DNA of 10,390 nucleotides from Bryobacterales bacterium (GTDB lineage Bacteria > Acidobacteriota > Terriglobia > Bryobacterales > Bryobacteraceae): contig PKZC01000336.1 of assembly GCA_003132905.1 (NCBI GenBank), positions 40,812 to 51,201 on the forward strand, given 5' to 3'. The notes under the pieces were generated by a model that did no database searches, had not been told where the DNA came from, and was given only the letters and a program-made list of their open reading frames with translations. Each line of letters starts with the position of its first letter. Position 1 is the first letter of the stretch. Below are positions 1 to 6,224 of the stretch, piece by piece. Made by a program: the position numbers and the translations under genes.

Positions 1-2129
1 GCGAGACCAGTGGGATCGATCACACCGTGGCACTGATTGCAACTCGCTTTGTTGCGGTGTTGCTCCAGCCGCGCCCGGACCGTCTTCGGCGCTTCACCCG
101 CCTTTTGAGAAAGGTCGGTTGCGGTATTCGCCGGAGGAGGCGTTGGGGGCGTGCCCAGCAGTTTGTCCAGCACCCAGGCTCCGCGCAAAACGGGAGACGT
201 GCGATCGCCATATGAAGTCCGCAGCATCACCGCGCCCTTGCCCAGCAGGCCTGCGCGCTCCTTTTCAGCAAGCGTGACCTCGCGGAACTGGGGGCCAAAC
301 ACCCCGGAGACGCCATAGAGGCGAGCCAGTTCTTCATTGAGGAAGGTCTGGTCGGACGTGAGAAGATCCACCACGCTGCGGTCTTTCAGAAGGATGCTGC
401 TAATGAAATCCTCGGCTTCCTTCGAGAAATCATGCCGCAGTTGTTCGCTGAAACCGGGGAACAAGTTCGGATCGGGCCGCACGGAATCGAGAGTGGTGAG
501 GTTCAGCCACTTCATCGCAAAACTGGTGACCAGGCTGGATGCCTTGGGGTCCCGCAACATGCGTTGCACCTGTTTCTCCATTTCTCCAGGCTTGGTTAAG
601 CCGCCGGCCGCTGCGAGTGTTAACAGTTCGTCGTCCGGACCGGTATTCCACAAGAAGAACGAAAGGCGGGAAGCCAGTTCCAGATTGGTGAGGGCAAACT
701 CGGAATTTGGAGAGGTCCCCTGCGGCCCTCGAATCCCACGGTAGAGAAAATCCGGGCTGGCCAAAACGGCTGCCACAACCTGCTCGATTCCCTGATCGAA
801 GCTGCCGCCACCCTCTCGCCCGGCCTCATAAAACGGCATGAGGCGGGCCACATCTTCGGCGCTCACCGGACGGCGGTACGCGCGTCGCGCCAGACGCTCA
901 GTAATCTGTCTGGCGCAAGCGGGCTCTCCGAGTGACTTTTTTGTATCGTGGGGATCGCAGACAAAAATCAGAGCGCGGCTGGCGGTCTGAGACACACCGG
1001 TTGAGTTGAACGGTCCGTTGATTTCAACACCGTTGGCCAGCCGCGCCATGCGGTTATTCCCATCGCCAAACCCGAGGACGCCTATGCCGTTGAAGCCGGC
1101 GGCCACATTCTCGTCGGTTTCCACATGCGCGCGGTCGATAAATGTCACCGCGACATCGTGCACGCCGGCCTTCACCTGGACTGGAATTTTCGAGAAGCGC
1201 TCCATGATTGCGGCGCGTCCATCAGCTTCCTTGCGATCAGCCAGAGCCAGATCGGCGGGCCCGCCGATGGATTTCCGGAACAGCCTCTTGCCGTCAATTA
1301 GGATCACCAGCGTGCTCTCATTTTCCACCGTGCTGGTGTACAACCCCAGCGACAGGTCGTCGATGTTGATGCGATACTCCCCATCGGCTGGAAAATTGTA
1401 CTTGAACCGCACGCCGCCGCGCGTGCCCGGTGGTAAGGGTTCATCACTGTTCTGGATCGCTCCGATGTTCTGGTTCCCTGAGATGGAATACTTCACATTC
1501 GAAACATGACCGGTGGGATCGCCGATTGCCAGTCTCGCAACGTGCCGCGCAGCGGTGATGTACTGGTCGAGGAATGCGGGCGAGACGCTCAATGCGTCGG
1601 CAATGTTGTCGAAACCATCTACCTGGATGTCCTGCGGCAGAACGTCCTTCGGATTGACATCCACACCCACCAAAGCTTTCACCGATGCGGCGTACTCGGT
1701 GCGGTTCAGGCGTTGGATGGGCACATAGCCGGCCTTCGGACCCTTGGGGTGGGAATCGAGCGCGTCCTCCATCCAGGCAACAAATGCATCCACATCCGTT
1801 GTTGGCGGCTGGGGGTTGCCTGGCGGCGGCATCAAATGTCCGCGCAGTTTGCGCAGAGCCTTTTCCCAGGTGCGCGCGTCATCCGCCGCGGCCTGGAGAT
1901 CCAGGGTGTCCAACGCGAGGCCGCCGATCTTGGCGCGCGTGTTGTGGCAGGTGAAGCAGTAGGTGGTCAACAAGGCGTGATATTGATCCGGTACGCTTGC
2001 GGCAGTTGCAGTCCGAACCCCAGCAGAAGTCTGTCCCACGGCTGATGGTTGGAACGACGCCAGGGAGGCGACCAGGACCGCAAGCGCCGTGACATCAACA
2101 AAACGCGTCTTAGACGTTACTAGGGGCAT
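1..2129 (-). CDS. Exported DUF1592-family c-type cytochrome protein (PSCyt/PSD multidomain), 3' end cut by window edge
   Basis: The minus frame is open from ATG at 2129 to the left edge: 709 codons, no stop. Residues 1-32 look like a signal peptide (basic TSKTR, hydrophobic VDVTALAVLVASLASF, then AVG/Q). A first CxxCH haem motif (CFTCH) is at residues 58-62. A DUF1587-like segment follows (QRLNRTEY from about 139), then a beta-rich, probably carbohydrate-binding-like insert at about 230-355. DUF1595-like (CARQITERLARRAYRRP, 405-421), DUF1592-like (LASRLSFFLWNTGPDDELL, 485-503) and DUF1588-like segments follow, the last carrying a second CxxCH (CNQCH, 697-701). The domain order matches planctomycete/acidobacterial PSD proteins, which usually continue with a DUF1585 domain, so I infer about 80-130 missing residues. 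These proteins are predicted periplasmic haem proteins, often beside a DUF1552 gene; the reaction is unknown. No clear Shine-Dalgarno sequence precedes the ATG. Confidence 0.93.
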   Translation of the reverse strand, partial: MPLVTSKTRFVDVTALAVLVASLASFQPSAVGQTSAGVRTATAASVPDQYHALLTTYCFTCHNTRAKIGGLALDTLDLQAAADDARTWEKALRKLRGHLMPPPGNPQPPTTDVDAFVAWMEDALDSHPKGPKAGYVPIQRLNRTEYAASVKALVGVDVNPKDVLPQDIQVDGFDNIADALSVSPAFLDQYITAARHVARLAIGDPTGHVSNVKYSISGNQNIGAIQNSDEPLPPGTRGGVRFKYNFPADGEYRINIDDLSLGLYTSTVENESTLVILIDGKRLFRKSIGGPADLALADRKEADGRAAIMERFSKIPVQVKAGVHDVAVTFIDRAHVETDENVAAGFNGIGVLGFGDGNNRMARLANGVEINGPFNSTGVSQTASRALIFVCDPHDTKKSLGEPACARQITERLARRAYRRPVSAEDVARLMPFYEAGREGGGSFDQGIEQVVAAVLASPDFLYRGIRGPQGTSPNSEFALTNLELASRLSFFLWNTGPDDELLTLAAAGGLTKPGEMEKQVQRMLRDPKASSLVTSFAMKWLNLTTLDSVRPDPNLFPGFSEQLRHDFSKEAEDFISSILLKDRSVVDLLTSDQTFLNEELARLYGVSGVFGPQFREVTLAEKERAGLLGKGAVMLRTSYGDRTSPVLRGAWVLDKLLGTPPTPPPANTATDLSQKAGEAPKTVRARLEQHRNKASCNQCHGVIDPTGL

Positions 2130-2179
2130 TAATTTATTGGCGGATGAATGATTTGCACCCGGGCTCACCATCACCTTTT

Positions 2180-2185
2180 ATCATA
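2180..2185 (-). promoter_or_regulatory. Candidate -10 box for the DUF1592 gene
   Basis: On the minus strand this reads TATGAT (5 of 6 matches to TATAAT), about 50 nt upstream of the ATG at 2129, giving a leader of roughly 40 nt. It lies inside a small dyad (ACCTTT / AAAGGT, 2173-2190). I see no good -35 hexamer at 16-18 bp. This is an inference from position and one hexamer only. Confidence 0.25.
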
Positions 2186-2323
2186 AAGGTTCAGTGGACT
2201 GGGAAGCGCGCACCCTTCGGTGGAGCGGGGCCCAGTATTGGCCTTCAGCGATTGCAACGCCTCAGAAGGATGTCGAAGCCCAGTAAAACGGCAGAGCGAG
2301 TGTCAACGGGCAGGACTGAGCAG

Positions 2324-2370
2324 CGCTTCCAGCGGCAAGATGTTTTCGGACTTCCCCGGTTCCACCGCCT
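2324..2370 (+). repeat. Imperfect 47-50 bp repeat, copy A
   Basis: Compared with copy B (5547-5596), the first 25 bases share 24 (CGCTTCC, one mismatch, then GCGGCAAGATGTTTTCG). After a 3-base indel the last 22 bases share 17, ending in a common CGCCT. That totals 41 of 47 aligned positions. The copy ends 51 bp from the nucleotidyltransferase stop codon. It is neither an IS end nor a known RNA that I recognise. It could be an intergenic repeat family or a relic of duplicated coding sequence. Confidence 0.6.
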
Positions 2371-2421
2371 ATCTGGCGGAACGCAGCGAATGGATTCCGT
2401 TTCCCCAAACTGCACTAATTA

Positions 2422-3114
2422 TCAAGGAGAGGCGAGTGCTTTCAATCGTCGTAGGACCGTCCCGATCCGTGCCTGACTCGCAGCATCGGGCAGCAAATAA
2501 CCAGGCAGGGCGTCGATGAATGCCGGCACCGCCAGCAATCCTGCGATTTCCGTGCGGAGGTACTCGCGAAGCGAGGGTGTCTCTGTTTGTACTTCCTCAA
2601 CAATCGTGGAGCGACCGTCGATGACGAAGGCCAAATCCTCCAGATCATGGCTCGCCAAAAGGTCAGCTCGCCCTCGGCCTTTGAACGCCTCGATTTTCGT
2701 CGCAAGGAAGTACGGCGCGGTCACAGCCCGGATTTCCAAATCCCTAAGCAAGTGGTGCGTGGTTGAGGTTTCCATCGCGGCGCGATACCACCGATTAGAG
2801 AATCCTAGAATCTTTTCATCCAAGGGCATGACGTCCAGGATGGACCCAGAGTGAACCCAACGGCATAGGGGCGCGCCTTCACTGGTGTCTTCGGAGAATC
2901 CGATCGCGCGAAGGCGTTCGCCAAACGCAGCGTACTCGGCATAGGAGCTGATTCCAGCAATTGCGTCCACATCTAGCGTCGTGCGCGGTAGGCCCGCGCC
3001 CTCATCCGTAACGAGCAGGCTCGTCACTGCTCCGCCGAGAAACACGAGGTCTCCTAGCATCGGACGTAAAAGCGCGGCGGTCGCGATCAGTTGCTCAAGA
3101 TTTGGATTCAGCAT
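2422..3114 (-). CDS. AbiEii-like nucleotidyltransferase, probable toxin partner of the upstream HTH protein
   Basis: A 230-residue cytoplasmic protein with the minimal nucleotidyltransferase fold signature. It has GG at 27-28 (FLGGAVTSLL), a DxD metal pair at 48 and 50 (PRTTLDVDA), and a third acidic residue at D94 (ILDVMPLD). A C-terminal block at 140-160 (KIEAFKGRGRADLL, then SHDLEDL) resembles the K/R-D-DLxDL region of AbiEii/DUF1814/DUF6036-type proteins. All expected catalytic residues are present, so it should be able to transfer a nucleotide to a target; the target is unknown. I chose ATG 3114 because the fold begins right after it (MLNPNLEQLI) and it overlaps the HTH gene by only 20 nt. 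The frame stays open upstream to 3318, but that stretch lies inside the HTH gene and has no fold-like character. Such overlaps imply translational coupling, as in AbiEi/AbiEii-type operons where the DNA-binding antitoxin comes first. Confidence 0.85.
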   Translation of the reverse strand: MLNPNLEQLIATAALLRPMLGDLVFLGGAVTSLLVTDEGAGLPRTTLDVDAIAGISSYAEYAAFGERLRAIGFSEDTSEGAPLCRWVHSGSILDVMPLDEKILGFSNRWYRAAMETSTTHHLLRDLEIRAVTAPYFLATKIEAFKGRGRADLLASHDLEDLAFVIDGRSTIVEEVQTETPSLREYLRTEIAGLLAVPAFIDALPGYLLPDAASQARIGTVLRRLKALASP

Positions 3115-3631
3115 GGACCGCTCGCAGTCGGCGGCGCAACTCAGTCTCGGCAATCTTACGCTCTCGAACGCGTCCATCGCGGAGTGCATCGGCGAGCACC
3201 AATAGCTCATAGAAGGACTCATCACGGAGCGCCGCCTTGGGGGCGGTCTTATACAAAGGCGCAAGCGACACACCGCGTTGCTTACCTTCCGCGTACGGCC
3301 AGACGGGAATTGGATCACCAGACTGAGCGATCAACGCGCGCAATGGTGCTGCTCCGTACGAGGTTGCGACGCCCCGCGTAAGCTCTCCTCGTTCCGCCGG
3401 AAATACGTACTTTAACCCGTGGGTAAGAAACTCTTCCAGCGCCCCTATGTTTGGACGATTCTCGAAATCAGGTCCGTGAAGTAAACCACTCTCTCGCGCG
3501 CGTCGTACGCTCGCGTGCACCTCGGACGGACTCATTACTAACTCGAGAGCGAGGTGAGAATATGGAGCACGACGCGCCCCATCCGCCACGATCTTCAGCA
3601 CTACGTAAACGTCCTGCGGCTTTAACGCCAT
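3095..3631 (-). CDS. Winged-helix DNA-binding protein, probable antitoxin/autorepressor
   Basis: A 178-residue soluble protein. Residues 1-52 form a helix-turn-helix/winged helix: MALKPQDVYVVLKIVA, an HxxLALEL helix, the turn MSPSEV, then a recognition helix HASVRRARESGLL. The middle has a conserved-looking block, FLTHGLKYVFPAERGELTRG (88-107), and PVWPYAEG; the C-terminus is a charged helix (about 140-176). From memory, proteins with this N-terminal HTH and 'GxxYxFPAERGxxTRG' centre occur beside nucleotidyltransferase genes; no family name is assigned here. It is the first gene of a two-gene unit whose second gene begins 20 nt before this stop. An operator-like palindrome lies 12 bp upstream of the ATG, consistent with autoregulation. 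There is no strong Shine-Dalgarno sequence, and a -10-like box only 6 nt upstream suggests a leaderless transcript. Confidence 0.82.
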   Translation of the reverse strand: MALKPQDVYVVLKIVADGARRAPYSHLALELVMSPSEVHASVRRARESGLLHGPDFENRPNIGALEEFLTHGLKYVFPAERGELTRGVATSYGAAPLRALIAQSGDPIPVWPYAEGKQRGVSLAPLYKTAPKAALRDESFYELLVLADALRDGRVRERKIAETELRRRLRAVHAESKS

Positions 3632-3637
3632 CGTTCC

Positions 3638-3643
3638 ATTCTA
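3638..3643 (-). promoter_or_regulatory. Candidate -10 box of the HTH-nucleotidyltransferase operon
   Basis: The minus strand reads TAGAAT (5 of 6 matches to TATAAT), ending 6 nt before the ATG at 3631. Transcription would then begin at or next to the A of the start codon, giving a leaderless mRNA. That agrees with the missing Shine-Dalgarno sequence. The -35 region is weak, and the spacer is occupied by the 26-bp palindrome. Confidence 0.35.
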
Positions 3644-3669
3644 CATTCGCGATTCGCGAATAGCGAATG
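3644..3669. promoter_or_regulatory. 26-bp near-perfect palindrome, probable operator for the HTH protein
   Basis: The sequence is centred on ATTCGCGAAT (3652-3661), with outer arms CATTCGC and GCGAATG. Twelve of the 13 base pairs across the dyad match; the only mismatch is 3651/3662. It can also be read as repeated TTCGCGA/TCGCGAA half-sites. It directly abuts the candidate -10 box and lies 12 bp upstream of the HTH gene start, where a toxin-antitoxin repressor would be expected to bind. The palindrome is directly visible; its role is inferred from location. Confidence 0.65.
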
Positions 3670-4058
3670 AAAGTCGCGACCCAGCGCAGCCGAATCGGTG
3701 GAAGGATACAATGAGGCGCACGCTTAACTCATGTGTAATCAAGGGAATGGCGGAGAGAGCGGGGTCGAGCTCGCGGCACGCTCGCCGCTCTACCTCTGCT
3801 TGCCTCCAAAGTTACCATTCGCAGTCTAGGACCGCGCAGGAGTAGCTTTCGTCATCCGTTTGGCCGCCACCAAATATATCTTTCGGTGACGCCATTCGAA
3901 AACCTTTGATTTCTTCGGCCTGCGCATGTGCTGCACGCAGACTGTTTCGGCGTACTAGTACAAAACACCCAAGTTAGTTGATGTGCATTGTTGGACAAGT
4001 GTATATACTGCAATATCGTCAGGTACTGCTCATAAAGCTCGCTTCGAATCAATTTCCC
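3670..4058. other. Divergent intergenic region, no convincing gene
   Basis: These 389 bp lie between the HTH operon (minus) and the phosphoesterase (plus). They hold a strong hairpin at 3757-3790 and a 10-bp palindrome GTACTAGTAC at 3952-3961. The stretch before the phosphoesterase is AT-richer. A TTGGAC hexamer at 3991-3996 and TATACT at 4004-4009 are promoter-like, but their spacing to each other (7 bp) is wrong for a sigma-70 promoter. Two tiny frames (plus 3711-3845, minus 3812-3895) are discussed elsewhere and are not accepted as genes. Confidence 0.55.
3757..3790. other. Stem-loop (two-part GC-rich hairpin)
   Basis: Outer arms GAGCGG (3757-3762) and CCGCTC (3785-3790) pair, with inner arms CGAGC (3766-3770) and GCTCG (3780-3784). 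A 3-base bulge lies on the 5' side and a 9-base loop at the top. No T-run follows on either strand, so it is not a classical terminator. Because it lies between divergent genes it could be a leader structure or a regulator site. Confidence 0.4.
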
Positions 4059-5495
4059 ATGGCAACCATCGTCAAAAGTCTCTTAATAGCTGGTTTTGCT
4101 GCGATCTTCGCAGAAGCCGCCCCCCCATCGTTTCAGCATGTGATTGTCATTGTCCAGGAAAATCGCACTCCTGATAATCTTTTCCAGGGGCTCTGCGCCC
4201 CTCCGTACGGAAGCCCGGCCAGTTGCAGCACGATGCCGACCGGATCTCAGTACAACATACAGACGAGCAATTGGTTCAACAAAGCATCGACCACCAGGAC
4301 AACGCAGCCGACGAGCCTCACTCTTGCAAGCGAATATGACATGAGCCACACTCACTCGGCATTCGTCGCTATGTGCGATGTTGATTCGAAGACGGGAGCC
4401 TGCAAAATGGACGGCGCCGCAAGCGTCTCCTGCACGCCGACATGTCCAAAGAACACCGTCTTCAGCTTCGTGAGTAACACTGCCGGTATCCTCAACCCCT
4501 ATCTTGATCTGGCGACGAAATTCGGCTGGGCGAACTACATGTTCCAGACGAATCAAGGGCCGAGTTTTCCAGCCCATCAATTCTTATTCGGAGGCACTTC
4601 GGCTCCGAGTGCGGCCGACGACGCAGCGGGTATTTTTGCTGCCGAGAATCCACCAAAAAACAACGACCCGACCGGCAATGTCGTGGGTTGTGCTGCGCCG
4701 GCCGGCACGACCGTGCAACTGATCGACTCCAACGGAAGTGAAAAGGAAACTATTTATCCATGCTTTGAACACATGACCATGGTGGATTTGCTGCCGTCTA
4801 CCTTCACTTGGAGATATTACGCGCCCAGCGCCGGGTCAATTTGGACGGCTCCCAATGCGATACAGCATATCTGCGAATCCAGCGGCGAGGGAGGATCGTG
4901 CATGGGGAAAAGCTGGTCTGAAAATGTCGACCTCATGCCTCCAAATGTTCTAAGGGACATCCAGGATTGCAAGCTTCGCTCGATGAGTTGGGTGGTTCCG
5001 ACAGGTGCTAACTCCGATCACGCCGGGGTCAACGACGGCGGAGGACCTTCCTGGGTGGCATCGATCGTGAATGCCATTGGGAACAGCACATCTTGCGACG
5101 GTAATACCGGCTATTGGAAGGACACCGCCATTCTGATCGTGTGGGATGATTGGGGCGGCTGGTACGATCATGAGTCGCCGGCCATCTTGTCGAAACCCGA
5201 GGGCGATTATCAGTACGGCTTTCGCGTGCCCTTGATTGTGGTTTCAGCCTACACGCCTGCCGGTTATATAAATAATGAACGTCATGACTTTGGGAGTATT
5301 CTGCGGTTCCTCGAATTTAATTTCGGTATAGCACAGGGCGCACTCAACTTCGCTGATGCGCGGGCGCAGAATGATCTCACTGATTTCTTTTCGCTCAGCC
5401 AGGCGCACCAGTTTGTCACCGTCCAGGCACCCAAGAGTGCGTCGTTTTTTCTCAATGATAAGAGGCCTCCAACCGATCCAGACGACGATCAATAA
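4059..5495 (+). CDS. Exported phosphoesterase of the phospholipase C/acid phosphatase (AcpA-like) family
   Basis: A 478-residue protein with a signal peptide (MATIVKSLLIAGFAAIFAEA, cleavage near A20/A21). The mature part opens with HVIVIVQENRTPDNLFQG; E34-N35 correspond to the metal-binding E-N of this family (usual form ENRSFDxxFG). NQGPSFPAHQ (165-174) fits the family's GPTxPNR-like nucleophile loop, making S169 the likely nucleophile. DHAG starts at 320, and the second metal motif WDDWGGWYDH is at 362-371 (D363, D364). The family cleaves phosphate mono- or diesters outside the cytoplasm; specificity cannot be read here. Six cysteines at 106-129 and elsewhere suggest disulphides. I preferred ATG 4059 over the in-frame ATG at 3978 because it starts a clean signal peptide. 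No clear Shine-Dalgarno sequence is visible. The gene stands alone, with gene remains downstream. Confidence 0.9.
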   Translation: MATIVKSLLIAGFAAIFAEAAPPSFQHVIVIVQENRTPDNLFQGLCAPPYGSPASCSTMPTGSQYNIQTSNWFNKASTTRTTQPTSLTLASEYDMSHTHSAFVAMCDVDSKTGACKMDGAASVSCTPTCPKNTVFSFVSNTAGILNPYLDLATKFGWANYMFQTNQGPSFPAHQFLFGGTSAPSAADDAAGIFAAENPPKNNDPTGNVVGCAAPAGTTVQLIDSNGSEKETIYPCFEHMTMVDLLPSTFTWRYYAPSAGSIWTAPNAIQHICESSGEGGSCMGKSWSENVDLMPPNVLRDIQDCKLRSMSWVVPTGANSDHAGVNDGGGPSWVASIVNAIGNSTSCDGNTGYWKDTAILIVWDDWGGWYDHESPAILSKPEGDYQYGFRVPLIVVSAYTPAGYINNERHDFGSILRFLEFNFGIAQGALNFADARAQNDLTDFFSLSQAHQFVTVQAPKSASFFLNDKRPPTDPDDDQ

Positions 5496-5664
5496 CTCGG
5501 ATTCACCGTGGACGCCCCTAATGAGAGCGGTCAGCGCTCGATCAATCGCTTCCGGCGGCAAGATGTTTTCGCAGTGCTTCCTCGGCTCCAACGCCTGGGG
5601 TGAGTCGACAGGATCAGCAAGGGCAACTTTGCAGTTGCAGCTAGGCTGATGGACCTTTCGGGCC
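5496..5664. other. Intergenic segment after the phosphoesterase
   Basis: This segment holds the second copy of the imperfect repeat (5547-5596) and a small GCAAC/GTTGC hairpin at 5623-5638 without a T-run. I find no coding frame with recognisable content. It ends at the stop codon of the MFS remnant on the opposite strand. Confidence 0.5.
5547..5596 (+). repeat. Imperfect 47-50 bp repeat, copy B
   Basis: This is the partner of copy A at 2324-2370, in the same orientation on the plus strand: 41 of 47 aligned bases identical and one 3-base insertion here. It begins 51 bp after the phosphoesterase stop codon. Copy A sits the same distance from its neighbouring stop but in the opposite orientation relative to that gene, so the equal spacing may be coincidence. 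Confidence 0.6.
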
Positions 5665-5871
5665 CTATGTACGTTCGCTGATCGTAGCCGCGTTGCTGAT
5701 CTTCGGCAGGTTTCGGCTGGAACGGGCAAAATGGTGCAGCATGATGACTTCAACCAGCGTGACGGTTGCCGCGAAGGCCAGAAAGTACCAACCCGCGTTG
5801 AATCCTCCGCTCCAATCACGAAGGATTCCGAGCATTTGAGGACCGACGTAGCCGAATACACCGGCGCCGAC
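5665..5871 (-). pseudogene. C-terminal remnant of an MFS transporter
   Basis: On the minus strand, the frame from 5871 to the TAG at 5665-5667 encodes about 68 residues. It begins VGAGVFGYVGPQMLGILRDW, continues with SGGFNAGWYFLAFAATVTLV and VEVIMLHHFARSS, and ends in a polar tail. This looks like the last two membrane helices and cytoplasmic tail of a major facilitator superfamily carrier, perhaps of the anion:cation symporter type (GYVGPxxLGxLRD, GxxAGxYFLA). The frame immediately upstream is TAG, and no start or N-terminal ten helices are present, so the fragment cannot make a transporter. It abuts the carboxylesterase remnant within a few bases. Confidence 0.75.
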
Positions 5872-5872
5872 C

Positions 5873-6213
5873 TACCGCTACCGATTCGATTGGGAGACGC
5901 CCGCCTTGGGCGGCCGATTGAGAAGTCCACACACCTTGGAGATGCCGTTCGTGTTCGACAACGTCCAAGTGGCTCCTGGATTAACCGGGGGCGCAAGTCC
6001 CGAAGCCGTCGCCCTGGCCGCGCGCGTCAGTGAGGCCTGGATCACATTTGCGACCCAAGGCAGCCGAATTCGAAAAAGAGCGGCCTGCCGTCCTGGCCGG
6101 CTTACGATTCCGAACGCCGTGCGACCATGCTGTTCAGCAATGAGAGCAAAGTTGTGAACGATCCCGCGAGCGAGGAGCGCAAAATCATGGACAGCATTCT
6201 CAATCCGGCTTAA
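5873..6213 (+). pseudogene. C-terminal remnant of a type-B carboxylesterase, truncated and frameshifted
   Basis: From 5873 the plus frame reads YRYRFDWETPALGGRLRSP, then HTLEMPFVFDNV, then AARVSEAWITFATQG. This is the C-terminal part of the type-B carboxylesterase family (PF00135); the H of HTLEMPF fits the catalytic histidine region. Near 6060-6063 the frame is lost. Dropping to the frame ending at 6213 restores PNSKKSGLPSWPAYDSERRA, TMLFSNESKVVNDP and DSILNPA*. A single missing base at GGC-AG-CCG explains the break. The catalytic serine half (roughly 400 residues) is absent. The stop codon TAA overlaps the ribosome binding site of the next gene, so the intact ancestor probably formed an operon with it. 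Confidence 0.85.
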
Positions 6214-6217
6214 GGAA
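6212..6217 (+). promoter_or_regulatory. Ribosome binding site of the esterase at 6225
   Basis: AAGGAA lies 7 nt before ATG 6225 and overlaps the TAA stop of the carboxylesterase remnant. It fixes the esterase start and indicates former translational linkage between the two genes. Confidence 0.75.
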
Positions 6218-6224
6218 CCAACGA

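Larger units (their letters stand above)
2130..2421. other. Intergenic region between the nucleotidyltransferase and DUF1592 genes
   Basis: These 292 bp separate two minus-strand genes. I find no coding frame with recognisable protein character. The region contains one copy of the imperfect repeat (2324-2370), a small CCGCC/GGCGG hairpin just after it (about 2366-2380), and the candidate -10 box at 2180-2185. No hairpin followed by a T-run is visible after the nucleotidyltransferase stop. The spacing suggests that the DUF1592 gene is a separate transcription unit. Confidence 0.6.

Noticed and set aside
1506..2045. Plus-strand frame of 179 codons and other plus frames over 1-2100
   Set aside because: They lie opposite the continuous DUF1592-protein frame, which carries two CxxCH motifs and family motifs throughout; the plus frames show no recognisable protein features.
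3115..3318. Longer nucleotidyltransferase starting at 3318
   Set aside because: The extra 68 residues are Arg/Pro-rich, lie wholly inside the HTH gene and precede the start of the NTase fold; ATG 3114 gives a normal operon overlap.
3711..3845. 44-codon plus frame with AAGGA just before its ATG
   Set aside because: The product is a Ser/Arg-rich sequence without motifs, and the hairpin at 3757-3790 lies inside it. One Shine-Dalgarno match by chance is not enough.
3978..4058. Upstream ATG for the phosphoesterase
   Set aside because: It would add 27 residues before a signal peptide that starts cleanly at 4059, and lacks a ribosome binding site.
5244..5996. 250-codon minus frame spanning the phosphoesterase end and both remnants
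   Set aside because: It overlaps the real phosphoesterase 3' end and uses a different frame from the MFS remnant; its composition is shadow-like.
5496..6224. Insertion sequence as cause of the gene remains
   Set aside because: I found no transposase fragment, terminal inverted repeats or target duplications at the 5872 junction; a simple deletion is enough.
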